NCBI GenBank assembly: GCA_007694915.1 | Contig: REEV01000057.1 | Location: forward strand, 1 to 64,000 | Origin: Cyanobium sp. PLM2.Bin73 | GTDB lineage: Bacteria > Cyanobacteriota > Cyanobacteriia > PCC-6307 > Cyanobiaceae | Direction of reading: 5' to 3' | Length of the DNA: 64,000 nucleotides | The notes under the pieces: model-generated | What the model was told of the DNA's origin: nothing | Seen by the model: the letters and a program-made list of their open reading frames with translations, nothing else | Database searches by the model: none | Translations under genes and position numbers: made by a program | In this document: positions 26,202-35,979 of the stretch, one piece after another | How the letters are laid out: every line of letters begins with the position of its first letter | Numbering within the stretch: the first letter of the stretch is position 1

Positions 26202-26783
26202 ATGACCGACGAGCTGGAGCTGCAGAAGCTCTCGGGGGCCCTGCGGCGCATGGGCTGGATCCGCTTCTGGGTGCAGGTGGTGCTCGGGGTGGTGGTGGTG
26301 GGGGTGCTGGTGTTCAACAACGTCGGCAGCCGGCTGGCGGCCAACTCCGCCCGCGCCCTGGGGCTGGGCCCGGGGATCAGCCTCACCACCCTGGCCTTCC
26401 TGGTGCTGCTGTATAGCGGCTGGCAGAGCTGGCTGGTGGTGCGCTGCGGCCGCGCCCTGGCCAGTGCGGTGAAACCCAGCCGCGGCGAAACCGGCCGGCT
26501 GCTGAAGCGCGGGCTGCTGGCCGACCTGGGGGGCCTGACCCTGGCCGCGCTGGGCTACCAGGCCATGGCCGGCAGCCTGTTCGTGCAGGCCTCCCAGCAG
26601 GTGCCGGGGTTCTTCGGGGCCCAGATCGAGGGTGCCGGCGGGGCCGGCAGGCAGGTGGTGGGCCTGCCGATCACCGCGATCGAGATGTTCACGGTGCTGG
26701 GCAACACCCAGGTGCTGTTCGCCCACCTGATCGGGCTGGTGTTCAGCCTCTGGATGCTGCAGCGGGTCTACAGGGTGCGCTGA
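26202..26783 (+). CDS. DUF3611 family membrane protein
   Basis: 193 residues with four hydrophobic segments: [49 protein letters not shown] and [16 protein letters not shown]. Matches the DUF3611 family of cyanobacteria and chloroplasts; function unknown. ATG at 26202 begins a charged cytosolic N-terminus ([17 protein letters not shown]). Divergent from ribF, and its 3' end overlaps surE by 16 bases. Confidence 0.8.
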   Translation: MTDELELQKLSGALRRMGWIRFWVQVVLGVVVVGVLVFNNVGSRLAANSARALGLGPGISLTTLAFLVLLYSGWQSWLVVRCGRALASAVKPSRGETGRLLKRGLLADLGGLTLAALGYQAMAGSLFVQASQQVPGFFGAQIEGAGGAGRQVVGLPITAIEMFTVLGNTQVLFAHLIGLVFSLWMLQRVYRVR

Positions 26784-27589
26784 GGCCCGGCCACGTTCAG
26801 GGCATCGAGGCTGGGCAGGGTGGTGGTGTCCCCCATCCAGAAGAATTCCGGCTGCAGGGGGCTCAGGGACGCGCCGCCGGTCTGCACATGGGCCACATCG
26901 ATGGGCCACACAGGGGGGCCGGCCACGGCGGCGTCGAGATCGTTGGCCACCTCGCCGGCCAGCCAGTAGTAGCTGCGGCCGCGGGGATCGATGCGGCGCT
27001 CGAACTGATCGGTATAACGACGCACGGCGATGCGGCACCAGCGCAGGGGTCCGATGCTCTCGGCGGGCCGGGGCGGCACGTTGAGGTTGAGGAGAAGCCC
27101 CTGGGGCCAGTCGCCGGCGAGCATGCCCTCCGCCACCTCCAGGGCCATGGCGGCCGCGGGTTCGAACTGGCGCCACTGGAAATCGGCGCTGCTCACGGCC
27201 AGGGCGGGCAGCCCCTCGATCGTGCCCTCCATCGCCGCGCTCACCGTGCCGGAATAGAGCACGTCGGTGCCCAGGTTGGGGCCGTGGTTGATGCCGGAGA
27301 GCACCAGGTCGGGCCATTCATCGAGCAGGGAGAACAGGGCCAGCTTCACGCAGTCGCTGGGGGTGCCGCTGCAGGCCCAGGCGGTGACGCCGTCGTCGAA
27401 CAGCTCATCGGCCCGCTCCGCCCGGATCGGGGTCTGCAGGGTGAGGCCATGGCCGGTGGCGGAGCGCTCCTGGTCAGGGCACACCACGGTCACCCGGTGG
27501 CCGCGGGCGTTGGCGGCGTTGGCCAGGGTGCGGATCCCGGCGGCGAAGACCCCGTCGTCGTTGCTGATCAGGATCCTCAGGGATGGCAT
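26768..27589 (-). CDS. surE: 5'/3'-nucleotidase SurE
   Basis: Metal-dependent nucleoside monophosphatase. Diagnostic blocks: [49 protein letters not shown] and [19 protein letters not shown]. 273 residues, normal. It stands alone, divergent from pheS with about 56 bases between the starts. Confidence 0.95.
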   Translation of the reverse strand: MPSLRILISNDDGVFAAGIRTLANAANARGHRVTVVCPDQERSATGHGLTLQTPIRAERADELFDDGVTAWACSGTPSDCVKLALFSLLDEWPDLVLSGINHGPNLGTDVLYSGTVSAAMEGTIEGLPALAVSSADFQWRQFEPAAAMALEVAEGMLAGDWPQGLLLNLNVPPRPAESIGPLRWCRIAVRRYTDQFERRIDPRGRSYYWLAGEVANDLDAAVAGPPVWPIDVAHVQTGGASLSPLQPEFFWMGDTTTLPSLDALNVAGPQRTL

Positions 27590-27645
27590 GGGTTTGCGGG
27601 ACTGCTCCGTACAGTCTCCCCCTGGCCATTACCAGCGGGTTTGTC

Positions 27646-28653
27646 GTGGGCGTCACCGTGTCGCTTGAGGATCTCAGCGCCCAGCTCCAGCAGCTGGAGA
27701 GCGAGGCGGCGGCCGCCATCGCCGCCGCCGGCAGCGCCGGCGAACTCGAGGACCTGCGGGTGGGTCTGCTCGGCAAGAAGGGGCGGCTCTCGGCCGTGCT
27801 GGGGGCCATGGGCAAGCTGCCGGGTGCGGAGCGTCCCGTGATCGGCCAGCGGGCCAACGTGCTCAAGCAGCAGGTGCAGGAGCAGCTGAGCGCCCGCCTG
27901 CAGGCGGTGAAAGGGGCGGCCCTGGAGGAGCGCATCGCCCGCGAAAGCCTCGATGTCACCGCCCCCAGCAGCTACGTGCCGGTGGGCCATCGCCACCCGC
28001 TGATCAGCACGATCGAGGAGATCGTCGACATCTTCAGCGGCCTCGGCTACCGGGTGTCGGAGGGTCCCGAGATCGAGACCGACCACTACAACTTCACCGC
28101 CCTGAACATTCCCGAGCACCACCCGGCCCGGGACATGCAGGACACCTTCTATTTGCAGGACGGCCGCCTGCTGCGCACCCACACCTCACCGGTGCAGATC
28201 CGCTACCTGGAAACCAACCCGCCGCCGGTGCGGGTGATCGCTCCCGGGCGCGTGTACCGCCGTGACGCCGTGGATGCCACCCATTCACCGGTGTTTCATC
28301 AGGTGGAGGTGCTGGCCATCGACGAGGGCCTGGCCTTCACCCACCTGCGCGGCACGGTCACGGCCTTTCTGCAGCGCTTCTTCGGCGACCTGCCGGTGCG
28401 CTTCCGCGCCAGCTACTTCCCCTTCACCGAGCCCAGCGCCGAGGTGGACGTGCAGTGGCGGGGCCGCTGGCTGGAGGTGATGGGCTGCGGCATGGTCGAT
28501 CCGGCGGTGCTGGATGGCATGGGGCTGGATCCGGAGCGCTGGAGCGGCTTCGCCGCCGGCCTGGGGGTGGAGCGCTTCTGCATGGTGCGCCACGGCATCG
28601 ACGACATCCGCCGCCTCTACACCAGCGATCTGCGCTTCCTGGAGCAGTTCTGA
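27646..28653 (+). CDS. pheS: Phenylalanyl-tRNA synthetase alpha chain
   Basis: Class II synthetase subunit: N-terminal coiled-coil arm, then [17 protein letters not shown], motif 1 [27 protein letters not shown], motif 2 [31 protein letters not shown] and motif 3 [22 protein letters not shown] at 27646 gives 335 residues, the family length; the frame is open to 27583 but lacks conserved sequence there. pheT is not adjacent. Confidence 0.95.
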   Translation: MGVTVSLEDLSAQLQQLESEAAAAIAAAGSAGELEDLRVGLLGKKGRLSAVLGAMGKLPGAERPVIGQRANVLKQQVQEQLSARLQAVKGAALEERIARESLDVTAPSSYVPVGHRHPLISTIEEIVDIFSGLGYRVSEGPEIETDHYNFTALNIPEHHPARDMQDTFYLQDGRLLRTHTSPVQIRYLETNPPPVRVIAPGRVYRRDAVDATHSPVFHQVEVLAIDEGLAFTHLRGTVTAFLQRFFGDLPVRFRASYFPFTEPSAEVDVQWRGRWLEVMGCGMVDPAVLDGMGLDPERWSGFAAGLGVERFCMVRHGIDDIRRLYTSDLRFLEQF

Positions 28654-28694
28654 AGCCGGCCCATACACTCAAAGGGCCCCACGCCCAGCGATCG

Positions 28695-29612
28695 GTGCCC
28701 CGCGTCGGACTGATCGTGAATGACGGCAAGACCGTGGCCGTGGCCACCGCCGATGCGCTTGAAGAGCGCTTCAGCGGCCACGGCTGGGAGGTGCGGCGCG
28801 TGAGCAGTTCCGGGGGCATGGTGGGCTTCGCCAACCCCGACCAGCACCTGCGCAACCGGGGCTTCAGGGCGTGCGTGCCGGACTGCTTCAGCGAGGACAT
28901 GGAGCTGGCGGTGGTGCTCGGTGGTGACGGCACCGTGCTCTCGGCAGCGCGCCAGACGGCACCGATCGGCGTGCCGATCCTGACCATCAACACCGGCCAT
29001 CTGGGCTTTCTGGCCGAGGCCTACCTGCACCAGCTCGACGACGCCCTTGAGCAGGTGATCAGCGGCCGCTGGACGGTGGAGGAGCGCAGCATGCTGGTGG
29101 TGAGCGTGATGCGCAGCGAACAGCGCCGCTGGGAGGTGCTCTGCCTCAACGAGATGGCCCTGCACCGCGAGCCGCTCACCTCGATGTGCCATTTCGAGAT
29201 CGCCATCGGCCGCCATGCGCCGGTGGACATCGCCGCCGATGGCGTGATCCTCTCCACTCCCACCGGCTCCACCGCCTACGCCCTCAGCGCCGGCGGGCCG
29301 GTGATCACTCCCGACTGTCCGGTGCTGCAGCTCACGCCGATCGCCCCCCACTCGCTGGCCTCACGGGCGTTGGTGTTCAGCGACCGCGAGCCGGTGACGG
29401 TGTTTCCCGCCACACCGGAGCGGCTGATGATGGTGGTGGACGGGAGTGCCGGCTGTTACATCTGGCCCGAAGACCGGATCCTGATCCGCCGCAGCGAGCA
29501 TCCGGTGCGGTTTGTGCGCCTGGCCGATCACGAATTCTTCGGGGTGCTGCGCAACAAACTGGGCTGGGGGCTTCCCCACGTGGCCAAACCGGGCAACGGC
29601 GAGCTGCCATGA
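28695..29612 (+). CDS. nadK: NAD kinase
   Basis: Phosphorylates NAD to NADP. Contains the family motifs [47 protein letters not shown] and [20 protein letters not shown] at 28695 gives 305 residues. Its stop overlaps the ATG of the following response-regulator gene (ATGA). Cyanobacteria usually have two NAD kinases; this looks like the longer nadK2-type form, by length only. Confidence 0.93.
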   Translation: MPRVGLIVNDGKTVAVATADALEERFSGHGWEVRRVSSSGGMVGFANPDQHLRNRGFRACVPDCFSEDMELAVVLGGDGTVLSAARQTAPIGVPILTINTGHLGFLAEAYLHQLDDALEQVISGRWTVEERSMLVVSVMRSEQRRWEVLCLNEMALHREPLTSMCHFEIAIGRHAPVDIAADGVILSTPTGSTAYALSAGGPVITPDCPVLQLTPIAPHSLASRALVFSDREPVTVFPATPERLMMVVDGSAGCYIWPEDRILIRRSEHPVRFVRLADHEFFGVLRNKLGWGLPHVAKPGNGELP

Positions 29613-30274
29613 GCGCGGCCCGGCTGCTGCTGCTGGGGCCGGAGGCCGAGTCCCTGGCCGCCCGGCTGGAGGCCTCCGGCTACGGGCTGGCGCCCGGCCT
29701 GCAGGCCACCGGGCCGGGGCCCGACCTGGTGCTGCTGGCGGCCGCAGAGGAGGGGCGCATCCCCGAGCTGCGCCGGCGCTTCGCCGATGTGCCGATCCTG
29801 CTGGGGGTGGCGGCCGACTCGGTGGAGGAGCGGGTGCGCTGCCTGAGCGCCGGCGCCGATGACTTCTGGCTGCCGGGCCTGGGGGCCAGCGACCTGCTGA
29901 TGCGGCTGCGGCTGCAGCTGAGCCTGCGGCGCCGCGGCGGCCAGGGCTCAGCGCTGCTGCAGGTGGCCGACCTCACCCTCAACCCCGCCAGCCGCCAGGT
30001 GAAGCGCGGCCAGCGCACGGTGGCCCTCACGGCCCGGGAATACCAGCTGCTGCTGCTGCTGCTGGAGCGTCAGGGCACGGTGGTGAGCCGCGATCAGATC
30101 CTGCGCCAGGTGTGGAACGACGATCGCGGCATGGCCAGCAACGTGATCGAGGTGTATGTGCGCTACCTGCGCCAGAAACTGGAGCAGGGGGGCGAGCGGC
30201 GCCTGATCCACACGATCCGTGGCCAGGGCTACTGCCTCAGCGCCGGCCCGCCCCAGCTGGGAGGCGGCGGATGA
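29609..30274 (+). CDS. OmpR/PhoB-type winged-helix regulator with a degenerate receiver
   Basis: 221 residues. The C-terminal winged helix is canonical ([62 protein letters not shown]). The N-terminal ~110 residues have receiver-like spacing, but the acidic pair is replaced ([11 protein letters not shown]), the phospho-acceptor position reads [10 protein letters not shown] with no Asp, and the conserved Lys is missing ([13 protein letters not shown]). It is therefore probably phosphorylation-independent, of the atypical receiver type. It overlaps nadK and the next gene by 4 bases each, so it is part of one transcription unit. Confidence 0.85.
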   Translation: MSAARLLLLGPEAESLAARLEASGYGLAPGLQATGPGPDLVLLAAAEEGRIPELRRRFADVPILLGVAADSVEERVRCLSAGADDFWLPGLGASDLLMRLRLQLSLRRRGGQGSALLQVADLTLNPASRQVKRGQRTVALTAREYQLLLLLLERQGTVVSRDQILRQVWNDDRGMASNVIEVYVRYLRQKLEQGGERRLIHTIRGQGYCLSAGPPQLGGGG

Positions 30275-30834
30275 GGGCTCCCACGCTGCCGGGCCTGGCG
30301 CTGCGGAGTCTGGCGCTGCTGGGTCTGGCCCTGGCCGGCCTGCTGGTGCCGCCGGCCGCATTGCGGGCCCGGGGGGATCAGGGCTCGCCCCAGCAGGCCC
30401 CCCCCCAGGTGCTGCCGGTCACGGCACGCTGGTGCCTGGAGCCCCGGCACTGCATCGACCTGGAGGTGGCCGACACCCCCCGCCGCCAGGCCCTGGGGCT
30501 TCAGCTGCGTCCGCCCCTGCCGCCCCTGCGGGGCATGTGGTTCCCCTACGAGCCGCCGGCGGTGGCGCGCTTCTGGATGCACCGCACCCCCGCAGCGCTC
30601 GACATGCTGTTCGTGCGTGATGGCCGGGTGCTGGCGATCGAGGCCGACGTCCAGCCCTGCATGCGTCTGCCCTGCCCCAGCTACGGCCCCGATCAGCCGG
30701 TGGAGGGGGTGCTGGAGATCGGGGCCGGGGAAGCAGAGCGGCTGGGGATCACGGCCGGCACGCCGGTGCGCATCGAGCCCCTGGGCAGCGAACCCCTCAG
30801 GGACGGCGGGCCACCAGCACCAGCACCGGATTGA
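30271..30834 (+). CDS. DUF192 family exported protein
   Basis: 187 residues with an N-terminal signal-like segment (LRSLALLGLALAGLLVPPA). The DUF192 domain follows: ADTPRRQALGLQLRPPLPP, RGMWFPYEPPA, ARFWMHRTPAALDMLFV and VLEIGAGEAERLGI. Function unknown; most members are secreted or lipid-anchored. It overlaps the regulator gene (ATGA) and the convergent cbiET gene at its 3' end. Confidence 0.85.
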   Translation: MRAPTLPGLALRSLALLGLALAGLLVPPAALRARGDQGSPQQAPPQVLPVTARWCLEPRHCIDLEVADTPRRQALGLQLRPPLPPLRGMWFPYEPPAVARFWMHRTPAALDMLFVRDGRVLAIEADVQPCMRLPCPSYGPDQPVEGVLEIGAGEAERLGITAGTPVRIEPLGSEPLRDGGPPAPAPD

Positions 30835-32092
30835 GGGGCGCCAGCCGGGTGCCGTCGGCCAGGGGAGCACCACGCCAGGCCTGATGCTGCGCCACCCGCA
30901 CGGCCAGGCCGGCCCGCTCCAGCAGCGGCCGCAGCTCCGCCAGCGCCTCCACTGTGGCCAGGGGCACCACCACCAGCCCGCCGGGGCGCAGACGCTCCAG
31001 CACCGCCGCCAGCACCGCGCCCCGCTCCCGGCCGCCGCCGCCGAGCAGCACCCGGTCCGGGTCCGGCAGCTCCGCCAGGGCCCCGGGCGCCCGGCCCTCC
31101 ACCACCCCGGCCGGCACCACTCCCAGCCGCTGAGCATTGGCGGCGATCAGGGCTCCACCGCCGCCGCGCTGCTCCACAAACCAGCCCTGTAGTGCGGGCC
31201 GCAGCCGCAGGGCCTCCAGGCCGATGGAGCCCACGCCGGCGCCGATGTCCCAGAGCACCCCGCGCGCGGGCAGCTCCAGATCCGCCAGCAGCTGGATGCG
31301 CACCTCCCGTTTGGTCATCAGCCCGGGGCGGTCGTCGTGCTGCAGAAACAGGCCGTCGTCGAGGCCGAACAGGGGCAGGGCAGCCGGATCGGCCGGGGGC
31401 GGTGGCGGTTCGGCGATCAACAGCACCAGGTGCAGCGGATCGAGATCGGCCGGCAGCGGGGCCTGAGGCGCCAGACGCTGCACCCGCTCGGCCCCATGGC
31501 CCAGCCGTTCGCACAGCCACAGGCCGTAGGCGGCCTCCAGGCCCGAGGCCCGCAGGATCCGCCGCACCGCATCGGCCCCGCCGCGGCCCGGGTCTGTGAG
31601 CACCGCCAGGGCCGGCGGCCGCTGCTGCAGGGCCGCCGCCAGGGGCTCGGGCTCACGGCCGTGGAGGCTGATCCAGCGGGCGTCCTGCCAGGGGCGGCCG
31701 AGGCGGGCAAACGCCAGCTGCAGGGAGCTGGGGGCGGGGTGGAAGCGCAGCGCCGCCGCGCCCAGCTCCTGCACCAGCAGCCGGCCGATGCCGAACCAGA
31801 GCGGATCGCCGCTGGCCAGCACCACCGCCGGCTCGCCGCCGTCCAGGGCCTGGCGCAGCCGCGGCAGCAGCAGCTCGGGCCGCTCACTGCTCAGCAGCTC
31901 GGCCTGGCCGCAGGCCTGCGCCAGCTGCTCCTGCAGGCGCGCCGGCGCCACCAGCAGCCGGGCGCCCTCCAGCAGGGCGCGCTGGGCGGGGGGCAGGCCC
32001 GCCAGGCCGGAGGCGTCGCAGCCCACCACATCAATCCAGGCTCCGGCAGGGCTCAGCGCGGCAGGGCGGCTGGCGCCATGATGCTCAGCCAC
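30797..32092 (-). CDS. cbiET: Precorrin-6Y C5,15-methyltransferase (CbiE-CbiT fusion)
   Basis: Cobalamin/pseudocobalamin ring methylation and decarboxylation. The N-terminal CbiE half carries VVGCDASGLAGLPPAQR, VVLASGDPLWFGIGRLL and HPAPSSLQLAFARLG. The C-terminal CbiT half carries MTKREVRIQLLADLEL, LWDIGAGVGSIGLEAL and RVLLGGGGRERGAVL. A start at GTG 32092 gives 431 residues; ATG at 32146 is possible but would overlap the divergent gene start at 32145. It points to de novo corrinoid synthesis in the host. Confidence 0.88.
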   Translation of the reverse strand: MAEHHGASRPAALSPAGAWIDVVGCDASGLAGLPPAQRALLEGARLLVAPARLQEQLAQACGQAELLSSERPELLLPRLRQALDGGEPAVVLASGDPLWFGIGRLLVQELGAAALRFHPAPSSLQLAFARLGRPWQDARWISLHGREPEPLAAALQQRPPALAVLTDPGRGGADAVRRILRASGLEAAYGLWLCERLGHGAERVQRLAPQAPLPADLDPLHLVLLIAEPPPPPADPAALPLFGLDDGLFLQHDDRPGLMTKREVRIQLLADLELPARGVLWDIGAGVGSIGLEALRLRPALQGWFVEQRGGGGALIAANAQRLGVVPAGVVEGRAPGALAELPDPDRVLLGGGGRERGAVLAAVLERLRPGGLVVVPLATVEALAELRPLLERAGLAVRVAQHQAWRGAPLADGTRLAPLNPVLVLVARRP

Positions 32093-32144
32093 GCCCTGCG
32101 CCGCTCCCCCCTCCCGCCGTCTGCCCCCGCCCGCCGTTAGCCCC

Positions 32145-32390
32145 ATGAGCGATCGTCGCCAGCGCCTGCACGAACTGGTGCTCGCCCTGCTGCAGCAACA
32201 GGAGGCTCTGGAGCTGCTCGACGGCGACGGCCACGGACCGGGCACTGGCCTGGCCGCAGGCGCGGGCGGCGCCGATCCAGCCAGCTGGCTGGAGCGCAAC
32301 CGGCGGCTGGTGCACCGCTACCAGGCCCTGGTGCGCACCGCCGCCACCCTCGATGCCCTGATCGATCAGGAGGCCTCAGGCCAGTTCTGA
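32145..32390 (+). CDS. Conserved hypothetical protein, 81 residues
   Basis: Two amphipathic helical segments (QRLHELVLALLQQQEALEL and WLERNRRLVHRYQALVRTA) are separated by a Gly-rich linker. No signal peptide, membrane helix or known motif. Short divergent gap to cbiET. It ends 45 bases before the GH116 gene and could be co-transcribed with it. Confidence 0.55.
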   Translation: MSDRRQRLHELVLALLQQQEALELLDGDGHGPGTGLAAGAGGADPASWLERNRRLVHRYQALVRTAATLDALIDQEASGQF

Positions 32391-32435
32391 CAAGCTGGGC
32401 CCACTGTTCCAGCCGGCCCCTTCGTCGTCCTGCCC

Positions 32436-34946
32436 ATGGCGCGCCTCGGCATTCCAGCGCTCACCTCCCTGCTGAGCGGCGGCCGCAGGGGCTGGCAGGC
32501 ACCTGCCGCCAGCTGGCAGCGGCCCATCGGCCTGGGCTGGGAGCGTCCCTACACGGTGCGCTATGCCAGCAACCTCGACGACGGCCCCAACCACGGCATG
32601 CCCCTCGGCGGCCTGGGGGCCGGCTGCCTCGGCCGCGCCCCCGACGGCAGCTTCAACCTCTGGCACCTGGACGGCGGCGAGCACTGGTTCGGCACCCTCC
32701 CCGACTGCCAGTTCGCCCTGTTCGAGAGCGACGGCGAGCAGCGCCGCGCCCACGCCCTGGCGGTGCAGCCCCAGCGGGATGACTCCCGCCCCGAGGCCGG
32801 CCCTCCCCTGCAGGCCTGGAACTGGTATCCGGCCAGCGGCGCCGAACGCCACACCGGCACCTACAGCGCCCGCTACCCGCTCAGCGCCAGCCATTACAAG
32901 GGGGTGTTCAGCGCCGAGCTGAGCTGCGAGGCCTTCAGCCCGGTGCTGCCCGGCGACTACCGGCGCAGCAGCTATCCGCTGGCGGTGTTCGTGTGGACCC
33001 TGCGCAACCCCACCCGCAGGCCGCTGGAGCTGTCGCTGCTGCTGAGCTGGCGCAACACCTGCGGCTGGTTCACCAACACCGACCCCTCCGCCTCGGTGCA
33101 CTTCCGCGACGACGGCAGCCCGGAACACAACTACGTGCCGGCCATCGGCCGCAGCGCAGGCCAGTGCAACCGCTGGCTGGACGCCCCGGGCCTCAAGGGG
33201 GTGCTGCTGGAGGGGGAGCGCAGCGAACCGCTGGCCGAGGGCCAGGGCCAGTGGTGCATCGCCACCGACGCCGGCCTGGAGGAGCGCCACCCCGGCCTGC
33301 AGATCCTGCGCTGCAGCCGCTGGGACCCGGCCGGCACGGGCGCCGAGATCTGGGAGCCCTTCGCCCGCGACGGCTCCATCCCCGACAGCAACAACGACCG
33401 CCACAGCCAGGAGCACGACCCCGCCAGCGCCGCCCTGGCGGTGCGGCTGCGCCTGGAGCCCGGCCAGGCGATCGAGATCCCGATGGTGATCAGCTGGGAT
33501 CTGCCGGTCACGGCCTTCGCCACCGGCAGCCGGGCCCTGCGCCGCTACACCGATTTCTTCACGGCCAACGGCGACAACGCCGGCGCCATTGCCGCCGAGG
33601 CCCTGCGCGACTGGCGCGACTGGCACGGGCGGATCACGGCCTGGCAGCAGCCGGTGCTGGAGCGCACCGACCTGCCGGAGCCGATCCGCATGGCCCTGTT
33701 CAACGAGCTCTACGACCTGGCCAGCGGCGGCACCCTCTGGACCGCCGCCAGCCAGGAGGATCCGGTGGGCCGTTTCGGGGTGCTCGAGTGCTTCGACTAC
33801 GCCTGGTATGAAAGCCTCGACGTGCGCCTCTACGGCTCCTTCGCCCTGCTGCAACTGTGGCCGGAGCTGGACCGCAGTGTGCTGCGCAGCTTCGCCCGCG
33901 CCATCCCCGCCGCCGATCCCACCCTGCGGCCGATCGGCTGGTACTTCACCCAGGGCCGGGGCCGGGTGGAGGCGCCACGCAAGCTGGCCGGCGCCACCCC
34001 CCACGACCTCGGCGCCCCCAACGAGCGGCCCTGGGATGCCAGCAACTACACCGCCTACCAGGACTGCAACCTCTGGAAGGACCTGGCCAGCGACTTCGTG
34101 CTGCAGGTGTGGCGCAGCGCCCGCCGTGCGCCCGACGGCGAGGACCTGCGCTTTCTCGCCGACTGCTGGCCGGCGGCGGTGCAGGCCCTGCGCTACCTGA
34201 AGACCTTCGACGCCAACGACGACGGCCTGCCCGACAACGGCGGCGCCCCCGACCAGACCTTCGACGACTGGCCGCTGCAGGGGGTGAGCGCCTACTGCGG
34301 CGCCCTCTGGATCGCGGCGCTGGAGGCGGCCCTGGCCATGGGCCAGCGGCTGCAGCTGGAGCTGGGGCTCGACACCAGCAGCGAGCAGCGCCAGTTCAGC
34401 CACTGGCTGGAGCAGAGCCGCGCCAACTTCGACCGCCTGCTGTGGAACGGCGAGTACTACGCCATCGACGCCGGCAGCGGCACGCCGGTGGTGATGGCCG
34501 ACCAGCTCTGCGGCGACTTCTACGCCCGTCTGCTGGGCCTGCCGCCGGTGGTGAGCGACGAGCGCGCCCGCTCGGCCCTGAAGGCCATCCGCGAGGCCTG
34601 TTTCGAGCGCTTCGAGGGCGGCCGGCTGGGGGTTGCCAACGGCCTGCGCCGCGACGGCACCCCCCTCGACCCCGACGGCACCCACCCCCTGGAGGTGTGG
34701 ACCGGCATCAACTTCGGCCTGGCCGCCTACTACCGCCTGATGGACGACACCGGCACCGCCCTGGCGATCACAGGCGCGGTGGTGGAGCAGGTGTACAGCG
34801 GCGGGCTGCAGTTCCGCACTCCCGAGGCGATCACGGCCGCGAACACCTTCCGGGCCTGCCACTATCTGAGGGCGATGGCGATCTGGGCCCTGTGGGCCAC
34901 CCACACCAACTGGCAGGTGATCCCGGGTGCTGAGCGACAGCCATGA
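32436..34946 (+). CDS. GH116 family glycosidase (GBA2-like beta-glucosidase)
   Basis: 836 residues related to non-lysosomal glucosylceramidase GBA2. N-terminal beta-sandwich: MPLGGLGAGCLGRAPDG, LWHLDGGEHWFG, YPLAVFVWTLRNPTRRPLE. C-terminal (alpha/alpha)6 barrel: the nucleophile region VLECFDYAWYESLDVRLYG (near residue 450) and the acid/base region GAPDQTFDDWP followed by SAYCGALWIAAL (near residue 605). Predicted to hydrolyse beta-glucosides. No signal peptide is apparent, so it is probably cytosolic or membrane-associated. Its stop overlaps the ATG of the DUF3122 gene. Natural substrate unknown. Confidence 0.88.
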   Translation: MARLGIPALTSLLSGGRRGWQAPAASWQRPIGLGWERPYTVRYASNLDDGPNHGMPLGGLGAGCLGRAPDGSFNLWHLDGGEHWFGTLPDCQFALFESDGEQRRAHALAVQPQRDDSRPEAGPPLQAWNWYPASGAERHTGTYSARYPLSASHYKGVFSAELSCEAFSPVLPGDYRRSSYPLAVFVWTLRNPTRRPLELSLLLSWRNTCGWFTNTDPSASVHFRDDGSPEHNYVPAIGRSAGQCNRWLDAPGLKGVLLEGERSEPLAEGQGQWCIATDAGLEERHPGLQILRCSRWDPAGTGAEIWEPFARDGSIPDSNNDRHSQEHDPASAALAVRLRLEPGQAIEIPMVISWDLPVTAFATGSRALRRYTDFFTANGDNAGAIAAEALRDWRDWHGRITAWQQPVLERTDLPEPIRMALFNELYDLASGGTLWTAASQEDPVGRFGVLECFDYAWYESLDVRLYGSFALLQLWPELDRSVLRSFARAIPAADPTLRPIGWYFTQGRGRVEAPRKLAGATPHDLGAPNERPWDASNYTAYQDCNLWKDLASDFVLQVWRSARRAPDGEDLRFLADCWPAAVQALRYLKTFDANDDGLPDNGGAPDQTFDDWPLQGVSAYCGALWIAALEAALAMGQRLQLELGLDTSSEQRQFSHWLEQSRANFDRLLWNGEYYAIDAGSGTPVVMADQLCGDFYARLLGLPPVVSDERARSALKAIREACFERFEGGRLGVANGLRRDGTPLDPDGTHPLEVWTGINFGLAAYYRLMDDTGTALAITGAVVEQVYSGGLQFRTPEAITAANTFRACHYLRAMAIWALWATHTNWQVIPGAERQP

Positions 34947-35422
34947 ACATGCCCGCTGTGCTGGCCCTGCTGCTGGCCCTGCTGCTGGGACTGGCCCAGC
35001 CGCCGGCCGCCCAGGCCCTGCTGCACAACCACCCGGATGAAACCGGCACACCAGTGCTGCGCAGCCTGGAGAGCCTGCGCGATCTGGATTATCAGAGCTG
35101 GCAGCTGGTGGCCTACCGCGAGGGCCCGACGGGCGGACCGCTCACCCTGCGCATCGTGGGCTACCCGGGCAAGGTGCGGCTGGATCACCCCACGTCGCTG
35201 CAGGTGGAGAGCGGCCGGCTGCAGTGGCACCTCGACGACATCACCCTGGCCAACCCCAAGCTGGCCGGCGATGGCCGCGCCGCCGCCGCCGAATTCAACC
35301 TGGCGCCCCTGCTGGCCGACCTCGACCGCAATCGTCCCCTGCGCCTGCAGCTACCAGGGGTGTTCGTGGAGCTGCCGGTGCCGCCCTACGTGGTGGCCGA
35401 GTGGCGCAGCCTGCTCGGTTAG
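34943..35422 (+). CDS. DUF3122 family exported protein
   Basis: 159 residues with a clear signal peptide (VLALLLALLLGLAQPPAAQA). The mature part begins LLHNHPDETGTPVLRSLES and contains YQSWQLVAYREG, LRIVGYPGKVRLDHP and the C-terminus LPVPPYVVAEWRSLLG. It resembles the cyanobacterial DUF3122 family. It overlaps the GH116 gene by 4 bases. The last 51 coding bases plus 7 bases beyond the stop recur at 38710-38767, so this 3' end is one boundary of the accessory segment. Confidence 0.78.
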   Translation: MNMPAVLALLLALLLGLAQPPAAQALLHNHPDETGTPVLRSLESLRDLDYQSWQLVAYREGPTGGPLTLRIVGYPGKVRLDHPTSLQVESGRLQWHLDDITLANPKLAGDGRAAAAEFNLAPLLADLDRNRPLRLQLPGVFVELPVPPYVVAEWRSLLG

Positions 35423-35428
35423 CTGAAC
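35371..35428 (+). repeat. Left copy of a 58-bp direct repeat flanking an accessory segment
   Basis: Spans the codons for LPVPPYVVAEWRSLLG with the stop of the DUF3122 gene, plus CTGAAC. By manual alignment 55 of 58 bases match 38710-38767. The two copies bracket about 3.3 kb of atypical, partly decayed genes. Confidence 0.9.
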
Positions 35429-35429
35429 C

Positions 35430-35907
35430 AAGGATCACCAGCCGCGGCGCTGATCCCGATCGCTCTAGATGCTCTCAGAGGCCAGGGGAACCAACCATGG
35501 CCTGCCCTCGGTTCTGCTGGGCGCTCGAGGCCCAGGGGCTGCTCAACACACCGCTGCAGCTGGGCCAACGTTCCACCGATCGGGATGTGTGGCTGTGGGT
35601 GCCAACCGGGATCAGCCACAGCCAGGGCAGTCCCTGGACATCGGCCCTGGGGCTGAGCCAGTGGGAAAAGAGCAACGAGCTCAACTTTGTGGTGGGCGGC
35701 CCAGCCGGAGACGCGCAGTTCCTGCCGGCGTCAGCCGACTTCATCCGCCACTTCCCGCACATGAGTGCGGTGGGCGCCCGCCAGCACCCGCAGCAGGGAC
35801 CACTGCTCGACCACGGCTCTGGTGGTGGCGACGGTGACCTCGCCGCGCATGCACGGCCTGGCTCAGGGCTGCCCTGGCTTGGGGGAGGGGGGGGTGGGCG
35901 TGAGATC
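35430..35907. other. Unassigned stretch at the left end of the accessory segment
   Basis: No confident gene. A plus-strand frame from ATG 35497 (MACPRFCWALEAQGLL) stays open into the winged-helix gene. Part of it (SPWTSALGLSQWEKSNELN, then FVVGGPAG and FPH) weakly recalls the SAM-loop half of RlmH-type 23S rRNA methyltransferases, but without the flanking family sequence, so at best a decayed remnant. Positions 35878-35897 are a G-rich tract with runs of five and nine G. Confidence 0.25.
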
Positions 35908-35964
35908 ACCCCGTTTGGGGGTAGCATGACCCTATTCCTGAGTTCTGCGACCCTCTCTGGGGGT
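35908..35964. promoter_or_regulatory. Two 15-bp palindrome-like elements upstream of the winged-helix gene
   Basis: ACCCCGTTTGGGGGT at 35908-35922 and ACCCTCTCTGGGGGT at 35950-35964 share the form ACCC-N5-GGGGGT. Their starts are 42 bases apart, four helical turns, and the second ends 15 bases before the regulator ATG at 35980. Candidate operator for the adjacent winged-helix protein. Confidence 0.45.
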
Positions 35965-35979
35965 GCGGCTGACCCAGTC

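Noticed and set aside
35878-35897. G-rich tract as a phase-variation or quadruplex element
   Set aside because: A run of nine G next to a run of five is notable, but it is outside a convincing coding frame and there is no evidence of function.
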